From Bacteroidia bacterium (GTDB lineage Bacteria > Bacteroidota > Bacteroidia > Bacteroidales > GCA-2748055), in the NCBI GenBank assembly GCA_030596245.1, contig JAUVKN010000039.1, forward strand, positions 1 to 18,607: DNA of 18,607 bases, given 5' to 3'. Shown one piece after another: positions 1 through 8,253 of this stretch; within the stretch, counting starts at the first letter, position 1; each line of letters opens with the position of its first letter. The position numbers were made by a program, and so were the translations under genes. The notes below the pieces were generated by a model. It had not been told where the DNA came from. It saw only the letters and a list, made by a program, of their open reading frames with translations, and made no database searches.

Positions 1-2
1 CA

Positions 3-1301
3 AGGGTAGCTGAATTGGAAGCTCAAATAAACAGCAACAGCGGGAACAGCAGTAAACCACCCTCAAGCGATGGTTACAAGAAGAAACCTGCCTTTCCGAG
101 AAAGAAGAAGGGGAAACAAGGAGGCCAGCAGGGCCACAAAGGCAGGACCCTGAAACAGGTTGAGCATCCCGATAAGACAGTAAAGCATAAACCCGGGCCA
201 TGTGACTGTGGTCATGTGTTCAGTGATGAGGAACTGAGTGTGGCAGAGACCCGCCAGGTGTTTGATTTACCCCAACCCAAGCTGGAAGTAACCGCACATC
301 AGTTGTTAAAAGGGAAATGTCCGGGGTGTGGAAAGTGGCATAAGGGCATAGCTCCCGAGGGCGTCAATGCCCCGGTCCAGTATGGCTATGGAGTCAAGAC
401 ACTTGCTGTATTACTGAATGTGGACTATAGGATTCCCTTCAAGAAACTACATATATTGTTCAGCGACCTGTTTGGGTACGCTATTAATGAGTCCACGGTT
501 TATTCAGCCTCCGGGCAATGCTATGAAATGCTTGGACCTACAGAAGAAGTGATAAAATCAGGGGTTGTCAAGAGTGATGCGACTCATGCCGATGAAACAG
601 GATTGCGGGTAGCAGGCAAACTGCACTGGCTGCATACAGCCTCTTCGTTGCTTTACACCTATTTGTTCGTGCATGAGAAACGAGGGAGGTTAGCCCTGGA
701 GAGTGATAAATCCATACTGAACAGGATCAGGGGCTGGTTGGTGCATGACTGCTGGAGCAGTTACTTCAGGTTTAACAACATGAAGCATGCTCTTTGCGGG
801 GCCCATATACTGAGAGAGCTGGAAGGCCTGATAGAAAACGGGCAGAGCAAATGGGCAAAAGTGTTTCATGTTTTCCTGATGCACGTGTATGAGATGCCTT
901 TTGAGGAGCGGGTCAAACGACGAGATCATATTGAAGACAGATTCTCACTGATCTGCACCCTCGGTGAAAAAGCAGAGCCTCCACCAAGAAAAACACCCGG
1001 TAAGAAGGGTCGGTATAAACGTACCAAAGGAAGAAATCTCGTGGAACGCCTGATCAGGGAAAAGGAGGCAGTACTGGCGTTTGCTTTCAACAGGGAAGTG
1101 CCATTTACAAATAATCTGGCCGAAAGGGATATCAGGCCTGCTAAGGTCAAACAGAAAGTGTCAAATTGCTTCCGCACTCTTTCAGGAGCAGAAATCTATG
1201 CCCGAATCGCAGGATTTGTCTCAACGGCCCGGAAGCACGACCGGAATGTTTTCTCTGAATTATACACTACCTTCGAAGGACACAACTTCATTACTGGGTA
1301 G
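3..1301 (+). CDS. tnpC: IS66-family transposase (TnpC), 5'-truncated by window edge
   Basis: DDE transposase of an IS66-type insertion sequence. The frame is open to the left edge (it reads RVAEL before LEAQ), so the TTG at 15 is probably internal and the true start lies outside the window. Counting from that TTG: the family hallmark NSSKPPSSDG at 11-20, a basic linker, zinc-binding cysteines (CDCG near 63-66, CPGC at 102-105), then the catalytic domain with HADETG (D193), VHDCW (D245) and NNLAERDIRP (E370). The C-terminus with the FRT...YARI block is complete. IS66 TnpC proteins are usually about 450-530 aa, so only a short N-terminal piece is missing. The visible part is intact and could be active. 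The tnpA/tnpB accessory genes of IS66 would lie upstream, outside the window. Confidence 0.95.
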   Translation, partial: RVAELEAQINSNSGNSSKPPSSDGYKKKPAFPRKKKGKQGGQQGHKGRTLKQVEHPDKTVKHKPGPCDCGHVFSDEELSVAETRQVFDLPQPKLEVTAHQLLKGKCPGCGKWHKGIAPEGVNAPVQYGYGVKTLAVLLNVDYRIPFKKLHILFSDLFGYAINESTVYSASGQCYEMLGPTEEVIKSGVVKSDATHADETGLRVAGKLHWLHTASSLLYTYLFVHEKRGRLALESDKSILNRIRGWLVHDCWSSYFRFNNMKHALCGAHILRELEGLIENGQSKWAKVFHVFLMHVYEMPFEERVKRRDHIEDRFSLICTLGEKAEPPPRKTPGKKGRYKRTKGRNLVERLIREKEAVLAFAFNREVPFTNNLAERDIRPAKVKQKVSNCFRTLSGAEIYARIAGFVSTARKHDRNVFSELYTTFEGHNFITG

Positions 1302-1310
1302 CATACCCAG
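1294..1310. repeat. Perfect 7-bp hairpin over the transposase stop codon
   Basis: CTGGGTA, a 3-nt GCA loop and TACCCAG form a perfect 7-bp stem that includes the TAG stop of the transposase (1299-1301). No T-run follows, so it is not a canonical intrinsic terminator. It may limit readthrough out of the element or be part of the subterminal structure of the IS. Confidence 0.5.
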
Positions 1311-1322
1311 GTAAACAGTTAC
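1311..1322. mobile_element. Probable right end of the IS66 element
   Basis: GTAAACAGTTAC follows the transposase stop by 9 nt. IS66-family ends typically carry GTAA at their outer tip, so the right inverted repeat probably reads inward from C1322. The left end is outside the window, so the repeat cannot be paired. If the element ends here, the 8-bp target duplication would be 1323-1330. This boundary is inferred, not demonstrated. Confidence 0.35.
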
Positions 1323-1324
1323 GA

Positions 1325-1332
1325 TATATTTA
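1325..1332 (+). promoter_or_regulatory. Possible Bacteroidota -7 box for efp
   Basis: TATATTTA matches TAnnTTTG except at the last base and lies 17 nt before the efp ATG. No TTTG/TTG is visible at the -33 distance, which would fall inside the IS66 end. If real, it is either a native -7 box that lost its -33 partner or a hybrid junction promoter. Confidence 0.25.
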
Positions 1333-1349
1333 CATAATAAACCGTGCAT

Positions 1350-1919
1350 ATGGCAACAACAGCAGATTTTAGAAACGGATTATGCCTTGAGTTCAATAAC
1401 GACCTCTATTCCATAGTGCAGTTTCAACATGTGAAACCGGGTAAAGGTCCGGCGTTCGTCAGGACCAAAATGAAGAGCCTTACTACAGGAAGGGTGATAG
1501 AGAACACATTTTCAGCCGGGGTCAAGGTAAACACTGCCAGGGTGGAAAGAAGACCTTACCAGTTTCTCTACTCTGATGATATGGGCTATAATTTCATGCA
1601 TTTGGAAACCTTCGAACAGATCATTATCCAACCTGATATGATCGAGAATGCTGACCTTATGAAAGAGGGACAATCGGTTGAGATCGTGGTACATGCCGAT
1701 ACCGAGACACCGCTTTCCGTGGACCTGCCCGCTTTTGTGGAACTGGCAATCACCTACACTGAGCCTGGTGAAAAGGGAAACACAGCTTCCACATCGGCAC
1801 AAAAACCCTCTGAACTTGAAACCGGCGCCAAAATTATGGTTCCCCTATTTATCGATACCGGAGAGATGATCAAAGTTGACACCCGTGACCGCTCCTATGC
1901 GGAAAGGGTTAAAAAGTAG
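1350..1919 (+). CDS. efp: Elongation factor P
   Basis: Translation factor that binds between the P and E sites and relieves ribosome stalling at polyproline stretches. The 189-aa product has the full three-domain EF-P layout: N-terminal KOW-like domain with the tip loop KPGKGPAF (lysine K32, equivalent to the modified lysine of E. coli EF-P), the OB domain starting near PYQFLYSD, and the C-terminal domain ending in GEMIKVDTRDRSYAERVKK. An in-frame GTG at 1344 would add two residues, but ATG 1350 gives the standard MATTADFRNG start. The upstream neighbour is an IS66 end about 28 bp away. The next gene starts 22 nt downstream on the same strand, so co-transcription is likely. No epmA/epmB-like modification gene is present here. 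Confidence 0.96.
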   Translation: MATTADFRNGLCLEFNNDLYSIVQFQHVKPGKGPAFVRTKMKSLTTGRVIENTFSAGVKVNTARVERRPYQFLYSDDMGYNFMHLETFEQIIIQPDMIENADLMKEGQSVEIVVHADTETPLSVDLPAFVELAITYTEPGEKGNTASTSAQKPSELETGAKIMVPLFIDTGEMIKVDTRDRSYAERVKK

Positions 1920-1941
1920 TTATAAGGATCAATCAATTATC

Positions 1942-3186
1942 ATGGGCAAATTTACTGAAAACCGGCTGAAGCTTTCAACATTCAAACTGAATGCCCTGCT
2001 TGATATTACCCTGGCGATCAATGACAATGTTTCTACCAGCGAACTGATCAGGCGGTATGAAAAAATGCTTACCGATGACCTGGATATAGGGAAGGTTATT
2101 TTATTGAAATTCTCAGACAAATGGGAATGCCTGCTTAATTCGGGCTTTGGGAACAAATTCTTCAATAAGGTAGAGATGGAAAGGGACCTGCTACCTTTTG
2201 ATGAGATCTCCTTTATCACTTCTGAACCCCAACACTTCCCCGAACTGGTTGATATTGTGATCCCTGTCTTTCATAAGGATGAAGCCATCGCCTTTGTCTT
2301 AATAGGGGATATTGAAGAAGAGGGTGAAGGTGTTAGTCCGATAATAAAGCACCTGAGGTTCATACAAACCCTATCCAACATCATCACAGTTGCCATTGAG
2401 AACAAACGTCTTTTCCAGGAGTCTTTGCGTCAGGAGGCAATGAAAAGGGAGATGGAGCTTGCAAGCAGGATGCAAAACATGTTAATCCCCACAAAAGAAA
2501 GATTGCCTTCCCATGAATTTATCCGGATGAAGGCTTTTTACCATCCACATTTTGAAGTTGGAGGCGACTATTATGATGTAATCCAGCTGAGTAAAGAGGA
2601 GGTGGGGTTCTGTATTGCCGATGTATCCGGGAAGGGGATCTCCGCAGCCATTCTGATGTCTAATTTTCAGGCCAACCTGAGGGCTCTCTATACCGCCGAT
2701 CAAAGTCTTACCGTTACCCTCAACCGGCTTAATGAACGGGTAATGAACAGTGCCAAAGGAGAAAAATTCATCACCCTGTTTATTGCCCGTTATCATTTCA
2801 AGACAAGGGAATTGAAATACGTTAATGCAGGCCACAATCCACCTTTTCTGTATGAACTGGATTCAAAAAAACTAACCCAACTCGCAAGCGGATGTGTGGG
2901 TATGGGAATGCTTGATGATCTCCCATTTGTAAACGAAGCGGTGGTTAAACTGGATAATCCTGCAAAACTGTTCTGTTACACTGACGGACTGGTGGAGGTG
3001 ATCCAGGATTCGGGCATTGAGTTCGGCACCGAAGACCTTGAAAAAGAGATCTCCAATCAAAAACCGCTGGAGGAGAATATCAAAACTATCATCGAGAACC
3101 AAAAGATCATGGAAGGGTCAGCTGCCATTTTTGATGATATCTCCATCATCGGCGCAGAATTCCCTGGAAAAAACAGCTTCAACTAG
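1942..3186 (+). CDS. GAF-like sensor / SpoIIE-type PP2C serine phosphatase
   Basis: Predicted Mn/Mg-dependent Ser/Thr protein phosphatase of the RsbU/SpoIIE type, which usually dephosphorylates an anti-sigma-factor antagonist. I chose ATG 1942 (414 aa). An ATG at 1876 in the same frame would overlap the end of efp by 44 nt and add an unlikely leader. Layout: GAF-like regulatory region about residues 15-155; helical coiled-coil linker about 155-185 ending in ASRMQNMLIP, typical of this family; phosphatase domain about 185-405 with metal-ligand motifs GGDYYD (D209, D212), ADVSGKG (D227), NAGHNPP, CYTDG (D348) and FDDIS (D398, D399). All expected acidic ligands are present, so it should be active. 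No transmembrane segment, so cytoplasmic. No anti-sigma or STAS partner gene is nearby. Its stop overlaps the stop of the convergent gene. Confidence 0.9.
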   Translation: MGKFTENRLKLSTFKLNALLDITLAINDNVSTSELIRRYEKMLTDDLDIGKVILLKFSDKWECLLNSGFGNKFFNKVEMERDLLPFDEISFITSEPQHFPELVDIVIPVFHKDEAIAFVLIGDIEEEGEGVSPIIKHLRFIQTLSNIITVAIENKRLFQESLRQEAMKREMELASRMQNMLIPTKERLPSHEFIRMKAFYHPHFEVGGDYYDVIQLSKEEVGFCIADVSGKGISAAILMSNFQANLRALYTADQSLTVTLNRLNERVMNSAKGEKFITLFIARYHFKTRELKYVNAGHNPPFLYELDSKKLTQLASGCVGMGMLDDLPFVNEAVVKLDNPAKLFCYTDGLVEVIQDSGIEFGTEDLEKEISNQKPLEENIKTIIENQKIMEGSAAIFDDISIIGAEFPGKNSFN

Positions 3187-4661
3187 GACGATCCTTCGAA
3201 TGCAAGTGAGTCCTCTTCTTCAGGCGCATCTTTATGGTATATATCCATGGCCACAAGCATGGCCGTATAACCCCAGAACACAACAGAGATCTTATCTGTA
3301 TCCAGGAAGTTATTAAGTACTCCATGGAAATAATAGGAGAATAGTCCGATCAGCACAGCCAGCGAAAAGATGCGGATGGATCGTCGTTTGGAATTGAAAT
3401 AGACCCTGATACCCGTAACAATAGTGGTACCAATCACTAAAAGGATGCTGAGCAATCCAAAAACACCCCCCTCAGCCAATGGACCCAGGTATTCGCTGTG
3501 CGCATTCCCCATTGTCCCGAAGTCAGTACTGATACGGGTCTTTTCATAGGAGCGCTGATATCGTCCGTACTCGAATTGATAAGTTCCCGGTCCGAATCCA
3601 AACAAAGGCTTATCCTTCCACATGCGTATGGCACAACTCCACCGGTTGAGCCTCTCCAGGTTCGACTGGTCGGTTGAAATGTTGGAGATGGATTGAACAT
3701 GTTCTGATAATTCGCCCGATGACTCCACTCTGTTCTGTTCAAGTTCCACCATTAATTGGGTCCTTATGGATAGAAAGAAACCCACCAGGATAATTGCTCC
3801 CACCAGCACAATCTCAAACCGGATCTTAAGCTTAATAATCGCCCAGACTCCGATGGATGCTAAAATACTAACCCAGGTTGCCCGGGTATAGGAAACTACT
3901 GTCGCGAAGATGATCATCAGGACAAGCAGCAGCATCAGAAAACGTGTATTGATATCCTCTCTTTTGATAAAAAGGAACAGGGCCACCACTACGGGCAGAA
4001 CAAATCCCAGTGTGGCTCCGTAGGATGTGTGGTCCTTGTAAAATGGTTTGGAAATACTGTGGGCCATCACCTGGTTGTTGAGACCATACTGGACATGATT
4101 GATCAGGCTGTAAACAATCACCCCGGCAAATGCAATAATAAAAAGCCATGCATAGGTGTGCATGTTCCTCTCTTTTTTGAACAGTTGGGTACCCAACAGA
4201 TAAAATCCAACGATGAACCAGAGCCGGGATGCCAGCAGTTTGAAAGATATCAGCATGTCGGAGCTTGTAAGGCTCGCAATGAACATCCAGGCCAGGTGGA
4301 AATAGATGGCCAGAGTAACAGGATGCCGTAATACCCTGATATCGATCCTGTCACCCATAAGGTACTTAAGCATATAGAGAAGCAACAAGCCGGCAAGTAA
4401 AGGCTCCGTTGGAAGATACATATCGATGGAAAGCCCCTCAATAAGCGTACTGAGGGGTATGGATAATGGCACAAAGAACACGATCGCAAGCAGGTATTTA
4501 TCAACCGCCACGATGGCAAGGGCCACGAAAAGCAACAGGGCTGGGACCAGGGGTACATAGAAGATCTCGAACGCCAGCATGATGGTATTCAATGCTACGA
4601 ACGAAATCAGGATCCCCCACAGGAGGACCTTCGGGTACCTTTCCTGGGTTCCGGCAATCAT
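3183..4661 (-). CDS. O-antigen ligase/polymerase-like membrane protein (Wzy_C family)
   Basis: Inner-membrane protein of 492 aa with about 11-12 hydrophobic segments, resembling the Wzy/WaaL/RfaL glycan polymerase-ligase family. Diagnostic features: SYTRATW (R260) at the end of a membrane helix; a large periplasmic loop about 298-405 holding FGFGPGTY (354-361) and NAHSEYLGPLAEGG (H388, E390), the Wzy_C motif region; and a further YYFHGVLNNF segment near 443-452. Likely role: polymerising or ligating lipid-linked glycan repeats at the periplasmic face. Its ATG overlaps the stop of the chain-length gene as ATGA (4658-4661), suggesting translational coupling. The C-terminus is an acidic tail. 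Polymerase and ligase cannot be separated from sequence alone. The stop codon shares CTAG with the convergent phosphatase gene. Confidence 0.85.
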   Translation of the reverse strand: MIAGTQERYPKVLLWGILISFVALNTIMLAFEIFYVPLVPALLLFVALAIVAVDKYLLAIVFFVPLSIPLSTLIEGLSIDMYLPTEPLLAGLLLLYMLKYLMGDRIDIRVLRHPVTLAIYFHLAWMFIASLTSSDMLISFKLLASRLWFIVGFYLLGTQLFKKERNMHTYAWLFIIAFAGVIVYSLINHVQYGLNNQVMAHSISKPFYKDHTSYGATLGFVLPVVVALFLFIKREDINTRFLMLLLVLMIIFATVVSYTRATWVSILASIGVWAIIKLKIRFEIVLVGAIILVGFFLSIRTQLMVELEQNRVESSGELSEHVQSISNISTDQSNLERLNRWSCAIRMWKDKPLFGFGPGTYQFEYGRYQRSYEKTRISTDFGTMGNAHSEYLGPLAEGGVFGLLSILLVIGTTIVTGIRVYFNSKRRSIRIFSLAVLIGLFSYYFHGVLNNFLDTDKISVVFWGYTAMLVAMDIYHKDAPEEEDSLAFEGSS

Positions 4662-5629
4662 TTTTCTTCCTGTATGGCTATCCGGGACTTAATGTTGTCG
4701 ATGACGATCAACACAATCAATGCGAACAGCAGGGTTGCCAATGTAGATACAATGACAATCAGGGACTTATTTGGATACGCTTTCTTCTCGGGAGGGTATG
4801 CACTCTCGACCACAAACTTGTAAGGCAGATTCTGTTCAGCCTCCAACCTGGCCTCCTTATACCTGAGGCTCAGTTCCGAAACGATCAGGGACTCGTTGCG
4901 CACCAGGTTTATTACTGAGAGATAGAGGGCACCATTCTCCGAGATTGCTTTGATCAGGTTGGTTGTGGGATCTCCACTTTTATTGATCTCACTTGAAAGC
5001 TGACCGCTTAACCGGTCAAGCGAGTCCCTGAGCTCCACAAGATTCTTTTCGGCTTCTTTAAACTCCCTTTCCACCAGGTGAAGGGCCTCCCGGGCACGCT
5101 CTTTTTTCATGCTGTTGTACACAGTATCCACTAGGTCAGATATATCATTGGCAATGCTGGCAGAGATAACCGGATCACTATCCATCACCGATATCTCTAC
5201 CGACATAAACTCTGTGAGTCTGAAACTAATATTCGATTTATACTGCTCATAAAGCTCCGTCAGGGGATATTTATTATCCGGATCTATTTCGTAATGCTCC
5301 ATTAGGCTGTATTTTTCGATGATCCGGGAACGGATGGGTTCCGAGTTCAGAATCTGTAACAGTTGCTCGGCCTGCTCCTCCTCACCAAAACCATGTATAC
5401 TCTGTCTCCCGGAATAGTTCTGAACCAGCAATTCCTTGGAGATAGAAGCGCTGGAGGCCGGGAACATAATCACCGACGATTGAAACAGGGGCGTGATCAT
5501 GATCGAAATAACAATAGCGGCCACAGCTGCGATAATGCCGACACTCGTTAAGATCAACCGTTTGTTCCAGATATAGATCAGCAGATCTACGGAACTGAAA
5601 TTATAACTTTTTTGTTGCTTGTTATCCAT
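4658..5629 (-). CDS. Wzz-type polysaccharide chain-length determinant
   Basis: 323-aa polysaccharide co-polymerase that probably sets the modal glycan length made with the adjacent Wzy-like protein. Topology fits the family: short cytoplasmic N-terminus with SVDLLIYIWNKR, TM1 about 25-47, a long periplasmic domain with a coiled-coil section about 165-215, then the PPEKKAYPNK proline motif just before TM2 (about 290-311) and a short cytoplasmic tail. There is no BY-kinase domain or Walker motif, so it is Wzz-like rather than Wzc-like. It starts 11 nt after tyrS on the same strand and overlaps the next gene by 4 nt. Confidence 0.87.
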   Translation of the reverse strand: MDNKQQKSYNFSSVDLLIYIWNKRLILTSVGIIAAVAAIVISIMITPLFQSSVIMFPASSASISKELLVQNYSGRQSIHGFGEEEQAEQLLQILNSEPIRSRIIEKYSLMEHYEIDPDNKYPLTELYEQYKSNISFRLTEFMSVEISVMDSDPVISASIANDISDLVDTVYNSMKKERAREALHLVEREFKEAEKNLVELRDSLDRLSGQLSSEINKSGDPTTNLIKAISENGALYLSVINLVRNESLIVSELSLRYKEARLEAEQNLPYKFVVESAYPPEKKAYPNKSLIVIVSTLATLLFALIVLIVIDNIKSRIAIQEEK

Positions 5630-5640
5630 GACAATGAGTG

Positions 5641-6933
5641 TTAAGATTCTTTTACCCTGATTAGATAATAGTTTTTCTTTCCCTTTTGAATGAGCAGGTA
5701 TTTATTATTGATGAAATCAACCTTTGAAATTCGTTGTTCGGGCCCTGTAATCTTTCGTTTGTTGATGCTCACACCTCCCCCGGAAACCATCCTGCGGGCC
5801 TCTCCTTTGGAGGCGAAAACAGCGGTCTCTACTGCCAACAGCTCCAGCACATCAAAGTCTATATCAGAAGAGGGAACCTCAAACTGGGGAACTCCTTCGA
5901 AAACAGCCAGGAACAGATCCTCCCGGATCCTTTTTAATGATTCGGTGGTACCTTTCCCAAATAATATTCCCGAAGCTTCCACGGCCATTTCATACTCCTC
6001 ACGGGAGTGTACCATTGAAGTAACCTCTTCGGCCAGCTTGTTCTGCATCACACGCATGTGGGGTACATCGGTATGCTCCTTAACCAGGGTTTCAATCTCC
6101 GTCCTGTCCAGCATGGTGAATATTCTAAGGTACTTTTCTGCATCCTCATCTGATACATTGAGCCAAAACTGGTAAAATTTATAGGGGGAGGTACGAACCG
6201 GATCCAACCATATGTTGCCTTCCTCGGTCTTCCCGAATTTTCCACCATCAGACTTTGTGATCAGGGGACAGGTCAGTGCAAACGCCTCACCTCCATCCAC
6301 ACGCCTGATCAATTCGGTTCCTGTCACAATATTGCCCCACTGATCGGAACCTCCCATCTGCAACCGGCAATCGTGGTCACGATAAAGAACCAGGAAATCA
6401 TAACCCTGCACCAGCTGATAGGTGAACTCGGTAAATGACATACCTGACTTACTTTCAGATCTCAAACGTTTTTTAACCGAGTCCTTGGAAATCATGTAAT
6501 TTACGGTGATATGCTTTCCTATTTCCCTGATGAACTCCAGGAAGGAGTAGTCCTTCATCCAGTCATAATTGTTCACCATAAGCGCCCTGTTTGGAGCCTC
6601 TGTTTCAAAATCCAGGAACCTGGAGATTTGCCCTTTCAGTGCTTCCTGATTCTGCCTCAGGGTGGGCTCATCCAACAAGTTCCGTTCCTGTGATTTTCCA
6701 CTGGGATCACCAATCATCCCCGTGGCACCTCCAACCAGCGCAATGGGACGGTGTCCGGCATGTTGAAAATGTTTCAGCATCATCACACCCACAAGGTGAC
6801 CGATATGCAATGAATCGGCTGTAGGATCGATCCCCACATACGCTGAAGCCATCTTCTTCTCAAGCATCTCTTCGGTTCCGGGCATGATGTCGTGGATCAT
6901 CCCCCTCCATGTAAGTTCTTCTATAAAATTCAT
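5641..6933 (-). CDS. tyrS: Tyrosyl-tRNA synthetase
   Basis: Cytoplasmic class Ic aminoacyl-tRNA synthetase charging tRNA-Tyr. The start is ATG 6933 (MNFIEELTWRG), which gives an ATGA overlap with the upstream CvpA-family gene and a 430-aa product. An in-frame ATG 42 nt further up would only run into that gene. Motifs: HIGH at 43-46 in a LHIGHL context; the tyrosine/AMP pocket GGATGMIGDPSGK; the QMGGSDQWGNI block near 192-202; KFGKT (232-236) as the KMSKS equivalent; and a C-terminal S4 RNA-binding domain about 360-430 with EARRMVSGGGVSIN. Length and motif order are normal. It sits in an operon with envelope genes, which is the only unusual aspect. Confidence 0.97.
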   Translation of the reverse strand: MNFIEELTWRGMIHDIMPGTEEMLEKKMASAYVGIDPTADSLHIGHLVGVMMLKHFQHAGHRPIALVGGATGMIGDPSGKSQERNLLDEPTLRQNQEALKGQISRFLDFETEAPNRALMVNNYDWMKDYSFLEFIREIGKHITVNYMISKDSVKKRLRSESKSGMSFTEFTYQLVQGYDFLVLYRDHDCRLQMGGSDQWGNIVTGTELIRRVDGGEAFALTCPLITKSDGGKFGKTEEGNIWLDPVRTSPYKFYQFWLNVSDEDAEKYLRIFTMLDRTEIETLVKEHTDVPHMRVMQNKLAEEVTSMVHSREEYEMAVEASGILFGKGTTESLKRIREDLFLAVFEGVPQFEVPSSDIDFDVLELLAVETAVFASKGEARRMVSGGGVSINKRKITGPEQRISKVDFINNKYLLIQKGKKNYYLIRVKES

Positions 6934-7457
6934 ACGGTCTGTTTCTCCTTCTTCCTGGGAACATACTGCTTCCACTCTTCCTTTTTTAAATAGGGAAATA
7001 CTGCAGGAGCAAATCCTGAAAGTGGTTTATAAAGCAATGAGCCCTCAATATGCTTCGGTTTGATAATCTGCTTCTCCGCATTAACCTGATTGATGGGCCA
7101 GAGGATCATACTGATCACAAATGCCGTCACCAGTAATCCAAAAGTCATTCCCAGCAACCGGTTCACAAAATTCAATGCCACAGCTTTAACCAGTTTATCC
7201 ACGAGGAACGCTACAAGATGGATCACCAGGACAATGGTCACAAATGCCACAGCAAAAGCGATTACATTCATATGTTCGGGTGAAATATTGAAAACAGAAT
7301 CTAAAAAGGAGGCGAAAACCGGTCTCAATTTAATGGCTCCGAAGATTCCCAGCAATAGTGCCGCCAGTGATGCGATCATATGGATCACTCCTTTTTTAAA
7401 TCCCCTGTAAAGGGCAAAAAGCAAAGGGACCAGAAATATAATATCAAGTATATTCAT
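6930..7457 (-). CDS. CvpA-family inner-membrane protein
   Basis: 175-aa protein with the CvpA family's opening pattern (NILDIIFLVPLLFALYRGFKKG) and four predicted membrane spans at about 4-22, 26-46, 63-85 and 102-122, followed by a basic C-terminal tail (PRKKEKQ). CvpA homologues are linked to colicin V export and envelope integrity in enterobacteria; the biochemical role is not settled. It is the first gene of the minus-strand unit, and its TGA overlaps the tyrS ATG as ATGA (6930-6933). Confidence 0.85.
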   Translation of the reverse strand: MNILDIIFLVPLLFALYRGFKKGVIHMIASLAALLLGIFGAIKLRPVFASFLDSVFNISPEHMNVIAFAVAFVTIVLVIHLVAFLVDKLVKAVALNFVNRLLGMTFGLLVTAFVISMILWPINQVNAEKQIIKPKHIEGSLLYKPLSGFAPAVFPYLKKEEWKQYVPRKKEKQTV

Positions 7458-7477
7458 GAAGCTGTGCTAAAAAGCCA

Positions 7478-7485
7478 CAAATTAA
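7478..7485 (-). promoter_or_regulatory. Candidate -7 box for the cvpA-tyrS-wzz-wzy unit
   Basis: On the minus strand TTAATTTG (consensus TAnnTTTG, one mismatch) ends 20 nt before the cvpA-like ATG. No clear TTTG is visible at the -33 distance. The 98-nt gap to the divergent gene must hold promoters for both directions. Confidence 0.25.
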
Positions 7486-7555
7486 GGGATTTCTTTGGAA
7501 ATTCGATAATGTTTTTGTTTGCGTTGGACCAAAAAAAAGCTGATCTTTAGTTATC

Positions 7556-8221
7556 ATGGAGATTAGAAAATTCAGATCAGCCTATGATCTTGAGCTCATT
7601 CCCGCTTCACACGAGGGGATCACACTTGGAGACCTGGTATGGGATCCCATTTTCGGTGCACCCGAGTTTTCAAGAAAAGGCATGCCCAATACCATCTATA
7701 CAGCATTCCTGGATGCAAATCTTATTAACCAGAACGAATGGGAACTTTTCGGAGAAGAAAACCATAACACCACACTTATCAAGGCACATCTCGCATCCCG
7801 GACCGTGGATGTGAATGTGGAATTTGTCAATGAGTTGCAACACCCAAAAATAGGCAAGATCACCGGTGAATTCAGATTTGAGAAGTTGAGTAAATTCACT
7901 TTTGGAGATATCCAGGTACGTGAGATGGATGACCTGATGCGCATTAAGATCGACAAATTCCTGGAGCAGATGAAAGCCACCCGCTGGAGTGAATATGATG
8001 GCAGGATCAGAAGGGTGTTTTTAATCACCGAACTATATTATGGAACCATCAGGATGGTGATTGAAAAACAGTTTAGCACAGAACTTGACACCATCCTTAA
8101 AGAGACGAAATTGGAAATCCTGAGCAGGTCAGATGGGAGTCATGCTGTGGAATATGAATTCTCCCATGACAATGTTCCTTTTGCCATGCGCATCGAACGC
8201 GTTCGTACATTCAACGGTTAG
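7556..8221 (+). CDS. Conserved-looking hypothetical cytoplasmic protein
   Basis: 221 aa; I do not recognise the family. It has no signal peptide, membrane span, cysteine cluster or nucleotide-binding motif. Composition is balanced and charged, with alternating beta-like stretches (for example DVNVEFVNE, KITGEFRFEKLSKFTFGD) and a probable amphipathic helix around DDLMRIKIDKFLEQM, suggesting a folded alpha/beta protein. Codon use resembles the neighbours and there is no competing long frame, so I regard it as real. It is transcribed divergently from the CvpA-family gene (98-nt gap) and converges on the HAD gene (32-nt gap), so it is probably monocistronic. There is no basis for a function. Confidence 0.8.
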   Translation: MEIRKFRSAYDLELIPASHEGITLGDLVWDPIFGAPEFSRKGMPNTIYTAFLDANLINQNEWELFGEENHNTTLIKAHLASRTVDVNVEFVNELQHPKIGKITGEFRFEKLSKFTFGDIQVREMDDLMRIKIDKFLEQMKATRWSEYDGRIRRVFLITELYYGTIRMVIEKQFSTELDTILKETKLEILSRSDGSHAVEYEFSHDNVPFAMRIERVRTFNG

Positions 8222-8253
8222 GTTATCGCAATTTCCGTTTCCCGAATAAAAAC

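Noticed and set aside
1876..1941. Upstream ATG extending the phosphatase into efp
   Set aside because: It overlaps the efp coding end and adds a 22-residue leader with no domain; ATG 1942 fits better.
5690..6175. 161-aa open frame on the + strand inside tyrS
   Set aside because: Antisense shadow of a well-supported tyrS; serine-rich composition and no recognisable motif.
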